The position numbers and the translations under genes were made by a program. Positions 29,529-38,382 of a DNA stretch of 64,000 nucleotides are shown one piece after another. The notes beneath the pieces were generated by a model, which worked only from the letters and a program-made list of their open reading frames with translations, was not told the origin of the DNA and made no database searches. Numbering within the stretch: position 1 is the first letter of the stretch; each line of letters starts with the position of its first letter. This DNA comes from Actinokineospora xionganensis (GTDB lineage Bacteria > Actinomycetota > Actinomycetes > Mycobacteriales > Pseudonocardiaceae). The DNA is taken from contig NZ_JABVED010000001.1 in assembly GCF_014323725.1 (NCBI RefSeq), positions 602,505-666,504 on the forward strand, read 5' to 3'.

Positions 29529-29843
29529 GTGGCGAAAGAGCATGAAGGTGCCTGTAGCAGCGCGTTCACCACGCGGCCGGAACGCTCACAGCGTCTTGCC
29601 GATCTCACGGTTGCCGTCGGCGCAGACGAATACGTCTGCGGCACTGGTGGTGCGAAATACCTGGACGAAAGCCCGTTCACCGCCAAAGGCGTGGCCGTGC
29701 GTCATACACGGGTACCCGCCATAGCCGCGCTACGCGAACGGCGGCAGACCAGCGCCTTGTGGTGGCTCGCGGCCGTCGACTGGGAAGGACTGCACGGGTT
29801 GCTGTGGGGCGAAGGCAATCGGACGGCGCCTATCGCGAGCTAG
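29529..29843 (+). pseudogene. decayed WbqC-like gene fragment
   Basis: The translated segment FTTRPERSQRLADLTVAVGADEY, continuing CGTGGAKYLDESPFTAKGVAVRH, resembles the middle of WbqC-family proteins (R-L-x-x-L-x-x-x-L-G-A-x-x-Y-x-x-G-x-G-x-x-Y-L...F...G). The N-terminal part and the C-terminal third of the family are missing, and the ends of the frame do not read as protein. It is a remnant between alc and pucR. An unrelated minus-strand frame at 29361-29543 is also open but unconvincing. Confidence 0.4.
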
Positions 29844-31399
29844 TGGCTCGTCCAGGAGCGGATCCGAAGCGCCAGGAACAGGTCCACTCGGTCCTCCAAA
29901 GACGACAGCGACCGCCCGGTCAGTTCCTCCACCCGCTGCATCCGGTACCGCAGCGTGTTGACATGCACGTGCAGCAACTCCGCAGTGCGCTGCCAGGAAC
30001 CCGAACAATCAAGAAAGACCTGCAACGTCGACACAAGCTCCGAGTTGTGCGACGAGTCGTAGCGAAGAACCGGCCCCAGCACCCGCGTGCGGAAAGTCTC
30101 CCGCACGTCGTCGGGTACCGACGCGATCAGCAGCATGTGCGAGTCGACCTCGTCGGCCGTCGCCACCGCTACCCGCGGCGGCCGCAGCTCGGCGAGCCCC
30201 CGCACGTGCCGGGCCTCGTCGATCGCCCCTCGCAGGGCGACTGAGCCCTGAGCGGGTCCGCTGACCCCGATCACCAGCCGCCGCCTGCCCATCGCTCGTT
30301 CCAGCCGTTCGCCCGCCTCCCGCAGCAGACGGGCCACTGAAGGGGCGTGTGCGGCCGATCCCACCGGGATGAGCGCGACCGTCTCCGACCCCATCCGGGC
30401 CACCATCAGCGACGGGAACACCGGCCCGAGCTGCTCATCGATAAGCGCACGCGGCACGTCGACCGGGCCCGTCATCCCGTGCGCCGACACCACCACCGCG
30501 ACGAACGCCGCTTCGGGTTCCAGGTCCGCGGCCCGCAGCCGGGCCGCGAGTTCCGCCGGGTTGCGCACCGCCGAGGTGACCAGCGGGATGATCTGGTCAC
30601 CGAACCGGTGCCGGGCCCGGGACCCTTCCTCGGTCCGCGACCGCTCCACCCCGGCCAGGCTCGCCAGTTCCATCACCGATTCCCGCGCCTCGCGTGGCCA
30701 CTGGTCATGTGTTCCCTCACCGGCCAGGAACCACCCGACCAGGCCGCGGGCGCCGACCGGGAACACACTCATCCGCCGGTCTCCGGCCAGGCGTACCACC
30801 GCCGGAACCTGTTGCGCGGTAAGGAACGCACGAACCAGAGTGTCCACATCAGACTCTTCGAGGGTGGCCGCTGAGGCGATCTGCCGCCCGGAGGTGGACA
30901 GCAGTGCGCACGGGATGTCGTTGTCGTGCGACCACACCCGCACGAGGCCGTCGAGGCCGTCGCCCTCGGCGATGGCGTTGACCAGCCGTCGCCGCTTGCT
31001 CAGGACCCCGGCGATGCCGCTGCCGCTCTCCTCGGCGAGCCGGCGGCTCACGTCCTCGGTGACGGTCGCGAACGAGATGTCGATGGGGACCTCGATCAGC
31101 GTGACCCCATGCCTGCGGCACGCCTCGATCAGGTCCAGTGGGATCTCGCCGTAGACGGCGTCGCCTGCGGCGACCGCGGCCACATCCGCGGCGGCGACGG
31201 CCGCGGCGAAAGTCTCCGAATCCTCCGGGCCACGCCGCCAGATCAGGCCGGTGAGCACCAGTTCACCGCCGCTGAGGTACCGGCCAGGGTCGAGCAGGTC
31301 GGTCGTGTAGACCCAGCGGATGGGTCGGTCCAGCGACTCCTCGCCCGCCAGCACGGTGAGCGCCAACTCAGGTTTGTCGACCAGATCGCGGACCCGCAT
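29840..31399 (-). CDS. pucR: PucR-family transcriptional regulator of purine catabolism
   Basis: 519 residues. The N-terminal PucR domain covers about residues 1-125 (VRDLVDKPELALTVLAGEESLDRPIRWVYTTDLLDP; GGELVLTGL). A middle GAF/GGDEF-like region follows. The C-terminal HTH reads TLQVFLDCSGSWQRTAELLHVHVNTLRYRMQRVEELTGRSL, the PucR/CdaR C-terminal helix-turn-helix. It is divergent from uraD and the uricase-xanthine dehydrogenase operon, with a perfect 16-bp palindrome between them. It probably senses a purine intermediate and controls that operon. Confidence 0.88.
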   Translation of the reverse strand: MRVRDLVDKPELALTVLAGEESLDRPIRWVYTTDLLDPGRYLSGGELVLTGLIWRRGPEDSETFAAAVAAADVAAVAAGDAVYGEIPLDLIEACRRHGVTLIEVPIDISFATVTEDVSRRLAEESGSGIAGVLSKRRRLVNAIAEGDGLDGLVRVWSHDNDIPCALLSTSGRQIASAATLEESDVDTLVRAFLTAQQVPAVVRLAGDRRMSVFPVGARGLVGWFLAGEGTHDQWPREARESVMELASLAGVERSRTEEGSRARHRFGDQIIPLVTSAVRNPAELAARLRAADLEPEAAFVAVVVSAHGMTGPVDVPRALIDEQLGPVFPSLMVARMGSETVALIPVGSAAHAPSVARLLREAGERLERAMGRRRLVIGVSGPAQGSVALRGAIDEARHVRGLAELRPPRVAVATADEVDSHMLLIASVPDDVRETFRTRVLGPVLRYDSSHNSELVSTLQVFLDCSGSWQRTAELLHVHVNTLRYRMQRVEELTGRSLSSLEDRVDLFLALRIRSWTSH

Positions 31400-31412
31400 C
31401 CACCAAGCCTAG

Positions 31413-31428
31413 TTGGAGGATCCTCCAA
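31413..31428. promoter_or_regulatory. perfect palindrome in the pucR-uraD divergon
   Basis: TTGGAGGATCCTCCAA is an exact 16-bp palindrome 14 bp upstream of the pucR start and 110 bp upstream of uraD. On the pucR side it is followed by TAGGCT, a -10-like hexamer. It is the obvious candidate operator for PucR autoregulation and operon control. Confidence 0.55.
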
Positions 31429-31538
31429 ATGGGGCGCTCCACATCGGACATGTTTCGTGGTCGCCGCCCCTAGGCCCCCACCCCCTCGGACTGGTGTGCT
31501 TCTGCTCACAGCGACACGAGATCGAGGAGAGCACCGCG

Positions 31539-32051
31539 ATGACCGCAACACCCGGCCTGACCTGGCTCAACGGCCTGGCACCGGAGGACGCCGAGCGGGA
31601 GTTGCGCACGTGCTGCGCGTCCCGCGCGTGGGCGGGGAAGGTCGCGGCCGGGCGGCCGTACGACACCCTCTCCGCGGCGGCGCACGCGGCGGACACCGCG
31701 CTCGACGACCTCGGCTGGGCCGACCTCGAGGAGGCGCTCGCCGCGCACCCCCGCATCGGCGACCGGGCCGGGGGCACTGACCGGGAGGCCGCCTGGTCTC
31801 GTGGCGAGCAGTCCGCCGCGAGCCGGGCGGCCAGTCAGACCCTCAAGGACGTCGCCGAGGGCAACCGGGCCTACGAGGACCGCTTCGGGCACGTGTTCCT
31901 GATCTGCGCGACCGGGCTGGCCGCCGAGGAGATCCTGGCGAACCTGCGGGCCCGGCTGGGCAACGACGAGGCCACCGAGCGCGGTGTGGTGCACGCCGAG
32001 CTCCGCAAGATCACCCACCTGCGGTTGCGGAAGCTGGTGACGATCCCGTGA
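31539..32051 (+). CDS. uraD: OHCU decarboxylase
   Basis: 170 residues from ATG 31539 (AGGAGA upstream). Family marks are AAHPRIGDRAGG with the catalytic His, WSRGEQSAA with the catalytic Glu-Gln pair, and YEDRFGHVFLICATG near residue 120. It decarboxylates 2-oxo-4-hydroxy-4-carboxy-5-ureidoimidazoline to S-allantoin, the last step of urate breakdown to allantoin. It opens the operon that runs to about 41933. A second, fused copy of the domain occurs at 38383-40299. Confidence 0.93.
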   Translation: MTATPGLTWLNGLAPEDAERELRTCCASRAWAGKVAAGRPYDTLSAAAHAADTALDDLGWADLEEALAAHPRIGDRAGGTDREAAWSRGEQSAASRAASQTLKDVAEGNRAYEDRFGHVFLICATGLAAEEILANLRARLGNDEATERGVVHAELRKITHLRLRKLVTIP

Positions 32052-32094
32052 GCGCGTCGACGCGGTGCCCTCGCCGGACTCGGGGGGCGGGCGC

Positions 32095-32406
32095 ATGAGC
32101 CTCTCCACCCATGTCCTGGACAGCACCCGCGGGCGACCGGCCGCGGCGATGACCGTGCGCCTGGAGTCCCCGCAGGGCACCACCACCGCGGTCACCGACG
32201 ACGACGGCCGGGTCCGTGACTTCGGCCCGCTGACCGCGGGGACGCACCGCCTGGTGTTCGACACCGGCGCCTACTTCACCGGCCTCGGGGTGCCCGCGTT
32301 CTACCCCGAGGTCGTCATCACCCACAGCATCGACGACCCCGAGCAGCACTACCACGTTGCGCTGCTGCTCTCCCCATTCGCCTACTCGACCTACCGAGGG
32401 AGCTGA
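32095..32406 (+). CDS. uraH: 5-hydroxyisourate hydrolase (transthyretin-like)
   Basis: A 103-residue protein with the N-terminal STHVLD active-site His motif, GRVRDFG in the middle and the C-terminal YRGS tetrapeptide that defines HIU hydrolases within the transthyretin family. It hydrolyses 5-hydroxyisourate, the uricase product, to OHCU for UraD. It lies 43 bp after uraD and 4 bp before uricase. Confidence 0.95.
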   Translation: MSLSTHVLDSTRGRPAAAMTVRLESPQGTTTAVTDDDGRVRDFGPLTAGTHRLVFDTGAYFTGLGVPAFYPEVVITHSIDDPEQHYHVALLLSPFAYSTYRGS

Positions 32407-32410
32407 TCCC

Positions 32411-33289
32411 ATGGCCATCATCTTGGGCCCCAACCAGTACGGCAAGGCCGAGACCCGCGTGGTGCGCGTGACCCGCACCGGCTCCGTGCACGAGATCAAG
32501 GATCTCAACGTCAGCGTCGCCCTCGGCGGCGACATGACCGACACGCACATCACCGGCGACAACTCCAAGGTCCTGCCGACCGACACGCAGAAGAACACGG
32601 TGTTCGCCTTCGCCAAGGAGCACGGCGTCGGCGAGATCGAGGAGTTCGGTCTGCGGCTGGCGAGGCATTTCGTCGACACGCAGCCCACGATCCACTCCGC
32701 GCGGGTGGCGATCGAGGAGTTCACCTGGGAGCGGCTGTCGGTGGGCGGCGCGCCCGCCCCGCATTCGTTCCAGCGCTCCGGCGTGGAGACCCGCACCGCC
32801 ACCGTCACCTATGACGGCACGAAGGCGTGGGTGGTCTCCGGGCTCAAGGACCTGGTGGTGCTGAACTCGACGGCGTCGGAGTTCTGGGGATATATCCGCG
32901 ATCCGTACACCACGCTGCGCGAGACCGCCGACCGTGTGCTGGCCACGGCGGTGACCGCGCGCTGGCGGCACGCTGGAGACGACAGCGACTGGGGCAAGTC
33001 CTATGCCGAGACGCGGCAGCACCTGGTGGAGGCGTTCGCGCAGACGCACAGCCTCTCGCTGCAGCAGACCCTCTACGCGATGGGCCAGGGGGTGCTGGAG
33101 AACTGCCCGGAGGTCGCCGAGGTGCGGCTGACGCTGCCCAACAAGCACCACTTCGTCGTGGACCTCTCGGCGTTCGACCTGGACAACGACAACGAGGTGT
33201 TCTTCGCCGCCGACCGCCCCTACGGGCTGATCGAAGGCACCGTGCTCCGCGACGACTCGCCGGAGCCGGGACTGGCCTGGAGCGAATGA
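32411..33289 (+). CDS. uox: urate oxidase (uricase)
   Basis: 292 residues, cofactor-free T-fold oxidase. NQYGKAETRVVRV contains the catalytic Lys region, LPTDTQKNTVFAFAKEHGV is the first uricase signature with the catalytic Thr, and LRETADRVLATAVTARWRH is present. LPNKHHFVVDLSAFDLDNDNEVF is the second signature with the active-site His. It oxidises urate to 5-hydroxyisourate. The stop overlaps the start of the xanthine dehydrogenase FAD subunit. Confidence 0.95.
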   Translation: MAIILGPNQYGKAETRVVRVTRTGSVHEIKDLNVSVALGGDMTDTHITGDNSKVLPTDTQKNTVFAFAKEHGVGEIEEFGLRLARHFVDTQPTIHSARVAIEEFTWERLSVGGAPAPHSFQRSGVETRTATVTYDGTKAWVVSGLKDLVVLNSTASEFWGYIRDPYTTLRETADRVLATAVTARWRHAGDDSDWGKSYAETRQHLVEAFAQTHSLSLQQTLYAMGQGVLENCPEVAEVRLTLPNKHHFVVDLSAFDLDNDNEVFFAADRPYGLIEGTVLRDDSPEPGLAWSE

Positions 33290-34143
33290 TGGAGTTCTTC
33301 AAACCCGCCACCTGGTCCGAGGCGCTGGCCATCAAGGCCGAGCACCCGGACGCCACCCCGATCGCGGGCGGCACCGACATCATGGTCGAGCTGAACTTCG
33401 ACGTGCGCCGCCCGGGCGCGCTGCTGGATCTGACCGAGATCGCCGAGCTGCGGGAGTGGTCCGCGGTGGGCGACGGGTTCCGGGTCGGTTCCGGGGTCAG
33501 CTACGCCCGGATCATCGAGGAGCTGGGCGCGTCGCTGCCTGGCCTGGCGATGGCCGCGCGCACCGTGGGATCCCCGCAGATCCGCAACCGAGGGACCGTC
33601 GGCGGCAACCTCGGGGCGGCCTCACCGGCCGGGGACTCGCACCCGCCGCTGCTGGCCGGGGCCGCCGACATCGAGGTCGCCTCGGTGCGCGGCACCCGCC
33701 GCATCCCGGCCGCGGAGTTCTACAAGGGCGTCAAGCGCAACGCGATGGAACCCGACGAGCTGATCGCCGCGTTCCACATCGCCGCCGCCGACGGCCCGCA
33801 GCAGTTCGCGAAGATCGGCACCCGCAACGCCATGGTGATCGCGGTCTGCTCGTTCGGGCTCGCGCTGCACCCGTCGACCCGCACGGTCGGCACCGGTGTC
33901 GGCTCCGCGGCCCCGACCCCGCGTCGGGCGTCGGACGCGGAGACGTTCCTCGCCGGCGAGTTGGAGTGGGATTCGCCGGGTCCGCTGCGCGACAGCGTCC
34001 TTGTCCGCTTCGGCGAGCTGGTCGCCCAGGCCGCCTCACCGATCGACGACGTCCGCGGCACCGCGGACTACCGCCGCCACGCCCTGTCCGTCATGGCCCG
34101 CCGCACCCTCGGCTGGGCCTGGGACTCCTACCGGAGGAACTGA
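33286..34143 (+). CDS. xdhB: xanthine dehydrogenase FAD-binding subunit
   Basis: 285 residues. PIAGGTDIMVELNFD and SPQIRNRGTVGGNLGAASPAGDSHPPLLA are the two FAD-binding signatures of the CoxM/XdhB family, followed by KRNAMEPDELIAAFHI. The start is the ATG pair at 33286/33289, overlapping the uricase stop. It transfers electrons from the iron-sulfur subunit to NAD+. The stop overlaps the next gene's start (TGATG). Confidence 0.92.
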   Translation: MMEFFKPATWSEALAIKAEHPDATPIAGGTDIMVELNFDVRRPGALLDLTEIAELREWSAVGDGFRVGSGVSYARIIEELGASLPGLAMAARTVGSPQIRNRGTVGGNLGAASPAGDSHPPLLAGAADIEVASVRGTRRIPAAEFYKGVKRNAMEPDELIAAFHIAAADGPQQFAKIGTRNAMVIAVCSFGLALHPSTRTVGTGVGSAAPTPRRASDAETFLAGELEWDSPGPLRDSVLVRFGELVAQAASPIDDVRGTADYRRHALSVMARRTLGWAWDSYRRN

Positions 34144-34613
34144 TGCGACTTCGCTGCAAAGTCAACGGCGAGGCCCTCGAAGCAGACGACGTGTGGCCCG
34201 GGGAGTCCCTGCTGTACGTGCTGCGTGAGCGGATGGGTCTGCCCGGCTCGAAGAACGCCTGCGAGCAGGGCGAATGCGGGTCCTGCACGGTGTATCTCGA
34301 CGGGGTGCCGGTGTGTTCGTGTCTGGTGGCCGCGGGCCAGGTCGAGGGCCACGAGGTCACGACCGTGGAAGGTCTGGCCGAAGGGGAGCGGCTCGACCCG
34401 GTGCAGCAGGCGTTCGTGGAGAAGGGCGCGGTGCAGTGCGGTTTCTGCACGCCAGGCCTGATCGTCGCCACGCACGACCTGCTGGAGCGCCGCTGTCAGC
34501 CCAGCGACCCGGAGATCCGGGAGGCGCTGGCCGGGAACCTGTGCCGCTGCACCGGGTACGAGAAGATCCTCGACGCCGTGCGCCTGGCCGCCGACCGCAA
34601 GGCCGCCTCATGA
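34143..34613 (+). CDS. xdhC: xanthine dehydrogenase 2Fe-2S subunit
   Basis: 156 residues with the two [2Fe-2S] motifs of the CoxS/XdhC family: CEQGECGSC with a later VCSC for the plant-type cluster, and CGFCTPG with CRCTGYEKI for the second cluster. It carries electrons from the molybdenum site to the FAD subunit. Overlaps of 3-4 bp with both neighbours point to coupled translation. Confidence 0.94.
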   Translation: MRLRCKVNGEALEADDVWPGESLLYVLRERMGLPGSKNACEQGECGSCTVYLDGVPVCSCLVAAGQVEGHEVTTVEGLAEGERLDPVQQAFVEKGAVQCGFCTPGLIVATHDLLERRCQPSDPEIREALAGNLCRCTGYEKILDAVRLAADRKAAS

Positions 34614-35965
34614 CCACTTTGGTGATCGAGGACTGCGCCGTGGCGACCGTCGACACGGCGGGCGCCGAGTACGCGTCCGGGCACGTCGTGGTCGAGGGGC
34701 ACCGCATCGTCGCGGTCGGCCCCGGCTCCGCGCCGCCCGTGCGCGGCGGGGACGTGCGGCGCATCGACGGAAGCGGCTGCGTGATCACCCCCGGCCTGGT
34801 CAACACCCACCACCACCTCTATCAGTGGGCGACCCGGGGGCTGGCGCAGGACGCGACCCTGTTCGGCTGGCTCAGCGAGCTGTACCCGGTGTGGTCGCGC
34901 ATCGACACCGGCGTCCTGGCCGGGGCCGCCGAGGCCGCCCTCGGGTGGCTTGCGAAGTCCGGGTGCACCACCACGACCGACCACCACTACGTGTTCCCGC
35001 GTGACGGCGGCGACCTGTTCGCAGAGGAGATCGCCGCCGCGGGCCGTATCGGGGTCCGGTTCCACCCGGCGCGCGGGTCGATGGACCTGGGCCAGTCCCA
35101 GGGCGGGCTGCCGCCGGACGCGGTCGTCGAGGACCGCGACGAGGCGCTGGCCGCGACCGAGGCCGCCATCGACCGCTGGCACGACCCGTCCCCCGGGGCG
35201 ATGGTCCGGGTCGCGGTCGCGCCGTGCTCACCGTTCTCGGTGACCTCGGAGCTGATGCGCGACGCCGCCGAGTTGGCCCGCCGCAAGGGGGTCCGCCTGC
35301 ACACCCACCTCGCGGAAACCCTCGACGAGGAGGAGTTCTGCCTGCAGCGCTTCGGCTGCACCCCGACGGAGTACCTGGACCGGCTCGGCTGGCTGGGCGA
35401 GGACGTGTGGCTCGCGCACTGCGTGCACCTGTCCGACGTGGCGATCAAGCGGTTCGGCCAGACCGGCACCGGGGTGGCGCACTGCCCCACCTCCAACGCC
35501 CGCCTCGGCGCGGGCATCGCCCCCGTGCGCGCCCTGCTGGACGCCGGTGTCCCGGTCGGCCTCGGTGTCGACGGCGCCGCGTCCAACGAGCAAAGCTCCC
35601 TGATCGACGACGTCCGCGAAGCGCTGCTCGTGGCCCGCCTGCGCGGCGGCCCCGCGGCGCTGACCGCCCGGGAGGCGCTGCGCCTGGGCACCATCGGCGG
35701 CGCCGCCTGCCTCGGAAGGGCTGACGAGATCGGGTCGATCGAACCCGGCAAGCTCGCCGACCTCGCCCTGTGGCGCGTCGACGGCCTCGGCCACGCCGGC
35801 ATCGAGGACCCGGTCGCCGCCGTCGTCCTGGGCCCACGCCCACCACTGGACCTGCTCCTCGTCGGCGGCAAGCCCGTCGTCGAGGACGACCACCTCCGCA
35901 TGGCCGACGAGCGGCGACTCGCCGCCGCCGCCCGCGCCGCCCACCGCACGCTTCTGTCGAGGTGA
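34610..35965 (+). CDS. 8-oxoguanine deaminase (amidohydrolase)
   Basis: A 451-residue amidohydrolase of the ATZ/TRZ/8-oxoguanine deaminase branch. Markers are NTHHHLYQWATRGLAQDATLF, HTHLAETLDEEEFC, AHCVHLS with the following TGVAHCPTSNARLGAGIAP, and GLGVDGAASNEQSS (catalytic Asp). The HHHLYQ variant and length fit 8-oxoguanine deaminase better than atrazine hydrolase. The product, urate, feeds the same operon's uricase. It sits between the 2Fe-2S and molybdenum subunit genes of xanthine dehydrogenase. Confidence 0.85.
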   Translation: MTTLVIEDCAVATVDTAGAEYASGHVVVEGHRIVAVGPGSAPPVRGGDVRRIDGSGCVITPGLVNTHHHLYQWATRGLAQDATLFGWLSELYPVWSRIDTGVLAGAAEAALGWLAKSGCTTTTDHHYVFPRDGGDLFAEEIAAAGRIGVRFHPARGSMDLGQSQGGLPPDAVVEDRDEALAATEAAIDRWHDPSPGAMVRVAVAPCSPFSVTSELMRDAAELARRKGVRLHTHLAETLDEEEFCLQRFGCTPTEYLDRLGWLGEDVWLAHCVHLSDVAIKRFGQTGTGVAHCPTSNARLGAGIAPVRALLDAGVPVGLGVDGAASNEQSSLIDDVREALLVARLRGGPAALTAREALRLGTIGGAACLGRADEIGSIEPGKLADLALWRVDGLGHAGIEDPVAAVVLGPRPPLDLLLVGGKPVVEDDHLRMADERRLAAAARAAHRTLLSR

Positions 35966-36044
35966 CCCACATGAACGAGCCCGCGAGTGAATCAATGTCA
36001 CAGTGTCTTCGCCAGCGGAGTCACCGAAGCTGTGAGGTGACCGC

Positions 36045-38351
36045 ATGAGTCGACCCACGTCTGCCCCCGACCGCATCACCACGCCCATCAGCGGCGGCGT
36101 GGGGGCCAGCCCGCCGCGCCCCGACGGCACGCTGAAGGTCAAGGGCGAGTTCGCCTACTCCTCCGACATGTGGATCGACGACATGCTGTGGGGCGCCACG
36201 CTGCGCTCCCCGCACCCGTACGCCCGCATCAACTCCGTCGACCTGACCGAGGCCCTCAAAGTGCCCGGCGTGCACGCCGTGCTCACCCACGACGACGTGC
36301 CCGGGCAAATGCTGTTCGGTCTCGAGCACACCGATCAGCCCGTTCTCGCCGTCGACATCGTGCGCTACCAAGGGGAAGCGATCGCGGTCGTCGCGGCCGA
36401 CCACCCGGAGACCGCGCGCCGCGCCATCGCGAAGATCGTCGTCGACTACGACGTCCTCGAACCGCTCACCGACATGGAAGAGGCCGTCCACTCCACCGAC
36501 GCGCCGACCCTGCACCCGGGCGGGAACGTGGTGCGGCACCTGCCGATCCGCCGCGGCGACCAGGAGGTCACCGCCCCCGTGGTGATCCGCGGGGAGTACG
36601 AGGTCGGCATGCAAGACCAGGCGTTCCTCGGACCGGAGTCCGGGCTCGCCGTCCCGGCCGAGGACGGCGGGATCGACCTCTACATCGCCACCCAGTGGCT
36701 GCACGTCGACCAGAAGCAGGTCGCCGCGTGCCTGGGGCTGCCCCCGGAGAAGGTGCGGTTGACCCTGGCCGGGGTCGGCGGCGCGTTCGGTGCGCGGGAG
36801 GACCTGTCGATGCAGGTCCACGCGTCGATGCTGGCGCTGCGGACCGGTCGCCCGGTGAAGATGGTCTACTCCCGTGAGGAGTCGTTCTTCGGCCACGTGC
36901 ACCGCCACCCGGCGAAGATGTACTACGAGCACGGCGCCACCCGCGACGGCAAGCTCGTCTACGTCAAGGCCCGGATGTTCCTCGACGGCGGCGCGTACGC
37001 GTCGAGCACCGGCGCCGTGGTCGCGAACGCGGCGACCCTGGGTGTCGGCCCGTACGAGGTGCCGAACGTGTCGATCGACTGCTGGGGCACCTACACCAAC
37101 AACCCGCCGTGCGGTGCGATGCGCGGGTTCGGCGCGGTGCAGGCCGCGTTCGCCTACGAGTCCCAGATGGACAAACTCGCCGCTGAACTCGGGCTCGACC
37201 CCGTGGACGTGCGGGTGCTCAACGCCATGTCGGAGGGCACGGCGATGCCGACCGGTCAGATCATCGACAGCCCCGCCCCCGTGGCGGAGCTGCTGCGCCG
37301 GGTCGAAGCCATGCCGCTGCCCGACGCCGCGCCCACCGACAGCTACGACCTGCGGCAACTTCCCGGCGGGGTGTCGAACACGACCCACGGAGAAGGTGTC
37401 GTGCGCGGTATCGGGTACGGCATCGGCATCAAGAACGTGTGCTTCTCCGAGGGTTTCGACGACTTCTCCACCGCCCGGGTGCGGCTGGAGATCATCGCCG
37501 GGGAGCCCACCGCCATGGTCCACACCGCGGCCGCCGAGGTCGGGCAGGGCCTGGTCACCGTGCAGGCGCAGATCGCCCGCACGGAACTGGGGGTCGAGCG
37601 GGTCACCATCCACCCCGCGGACACCCAGGTCGGCAGCGGCGGCTCCACCTCCGCATCCCGGCAGACCTACGTGACCGGCGGCGCGGTGAAGGCCGCCTGC
37701 GAGAAAGTCCGCGGCATGGTCCTCGACCTGGCCCGGGAACGGCTCGACATCGACGGCGAGCTGCGCATGGAGGGCGGCAAGATCGTCTCCGACCGGCTCG
37801 GGGTGCTCGCCGCCGTCGCCGACGTGCTCGGGGACGACGCGATCGACGAGACCGTCGAGTGGCGCCACCGCCCCACCGAGGCGCTCGACCCCACCACCGG
37901 GCAGGGCTTCGCGCACGTGCAGTACGCCTTCGCCGTGCACCGCGCCGTCGTCGACGTCGACGTCGACCTCGGTCTGGTGCGCGTGGTCGCCCTGGACTGC
38001 GCGCAGGACGTCGGCAAGGCGATCAACCCCGACGCCGTGGTCGGGCAGATCCACGGCGGCTCCGCCCAGGGCCTCGGCCTGGCCGTCATGGAGGAAATCC
38101 AGGTCAAGGGCGGCAAGATCCGCAACCCGTCCTTCACCGACTACCTGATCCCCACGATCCTCGACATGCCCCCCATGAAGGTGGACGTGCTCGAACTGGC
38201 CGACCCGCACGCGCCCTACGGGCTGCGTGGTGTCGGTGAACCGCCGACGATCTCGTCCACCCCCGCGATCGTCGCCGCCATCCGCGCCGCGACCGGGCTC
38301 GCCATCGCGCGGGTCCCTGTCCGACCGGAAGACATCACCGGTACCGCATAA
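36045..38351 (+). CDS. xdhA: xanthine dehydrogenase molybdopterin-binding subunit
   Basis: 768 residues. KVKGEFAYSSDM opens the a/b-hammerhead domain. GVGGAFGAREDLSMQVHASMLAL and CGAMRGFGAVQAAFAYESQMD are molybdopterin-binding segments, GQGLVTVQAQIA is a further one, and YGLRGVGEPPTISS near the end carries the GVGE catalytic glutamate. It oxidises hypoxanthine or xanthine to urate. It is separated from the other subunits by the deaminase gene and a 79-bp gap, with GAGGTGA before the ATG. Confidence 0.93.
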   Translation: MSRPTSAPDRITTPISGGVGASPPRPDGTLKVKGEFAYSSDMWIDDMLWGATLRSPHPYARINSVDLTEALKVPGVHAVLTHDDVPGQMLFGLEHTDQPVLAVDIVRYQGEAIAVVAADHPETARRAIAKIVVDYDVLEPLTDMEEAVHSTDAPTLHPGGNVVRHLPIRRGDQEVTAPVVIRGEYEVGMQDQAFLGPESGLAVPAEDGGIDLYIATQWLHVDQKQVAACLGLPPEKVRLTLAGVGGAFGAREDLSMQVHASMLALRTGRPVKMVYSREESFFGHVHRHPAKMYYEHGATRDGKLVYVKARMFLDGGAYASSTGAVVANAATLGVGPYEVPNVSIDCWGTYTNNPPCGAMRGFGAVQAAFAYESQMDKLAAELGLDPVDVRVLNAMSEGTAMPTGQIIDSPAPVAELLRRVEAMPLPDAAPTDSYDLRQLPGGVSNTTHGEGVVRGIGYGIGIKNVCFSEGFDDFSTARVRLEIIAGEPTAMVHTAAAEVGQGLVTVQAQIARTELGVERVTIHPADTQVGSGGSTSASRQTYVTGGAVKAACEKVRGMVLDLARERLDIDGELRMEGGKIVSDRLGVLAAVADVLGDDAIDETVEWRHRPTEALDPTTGQGFAHVQYAFAVHRAVVDVDVDLGLVRVVALDCAQDVGKAINPDAVVGQIHGGSAQGLGLAVMEEIQVKGGKIRNPSFTDYLIPTILDMPPMKVDVLELADPHAPYGLRGVGEPPTISSTPAIVAAIRAATGLAIARVPVRPEDITGTA

Positions 38352-38382
38352 GACATGTGCCCCCTTAGAGGAGTTGGCCGCA

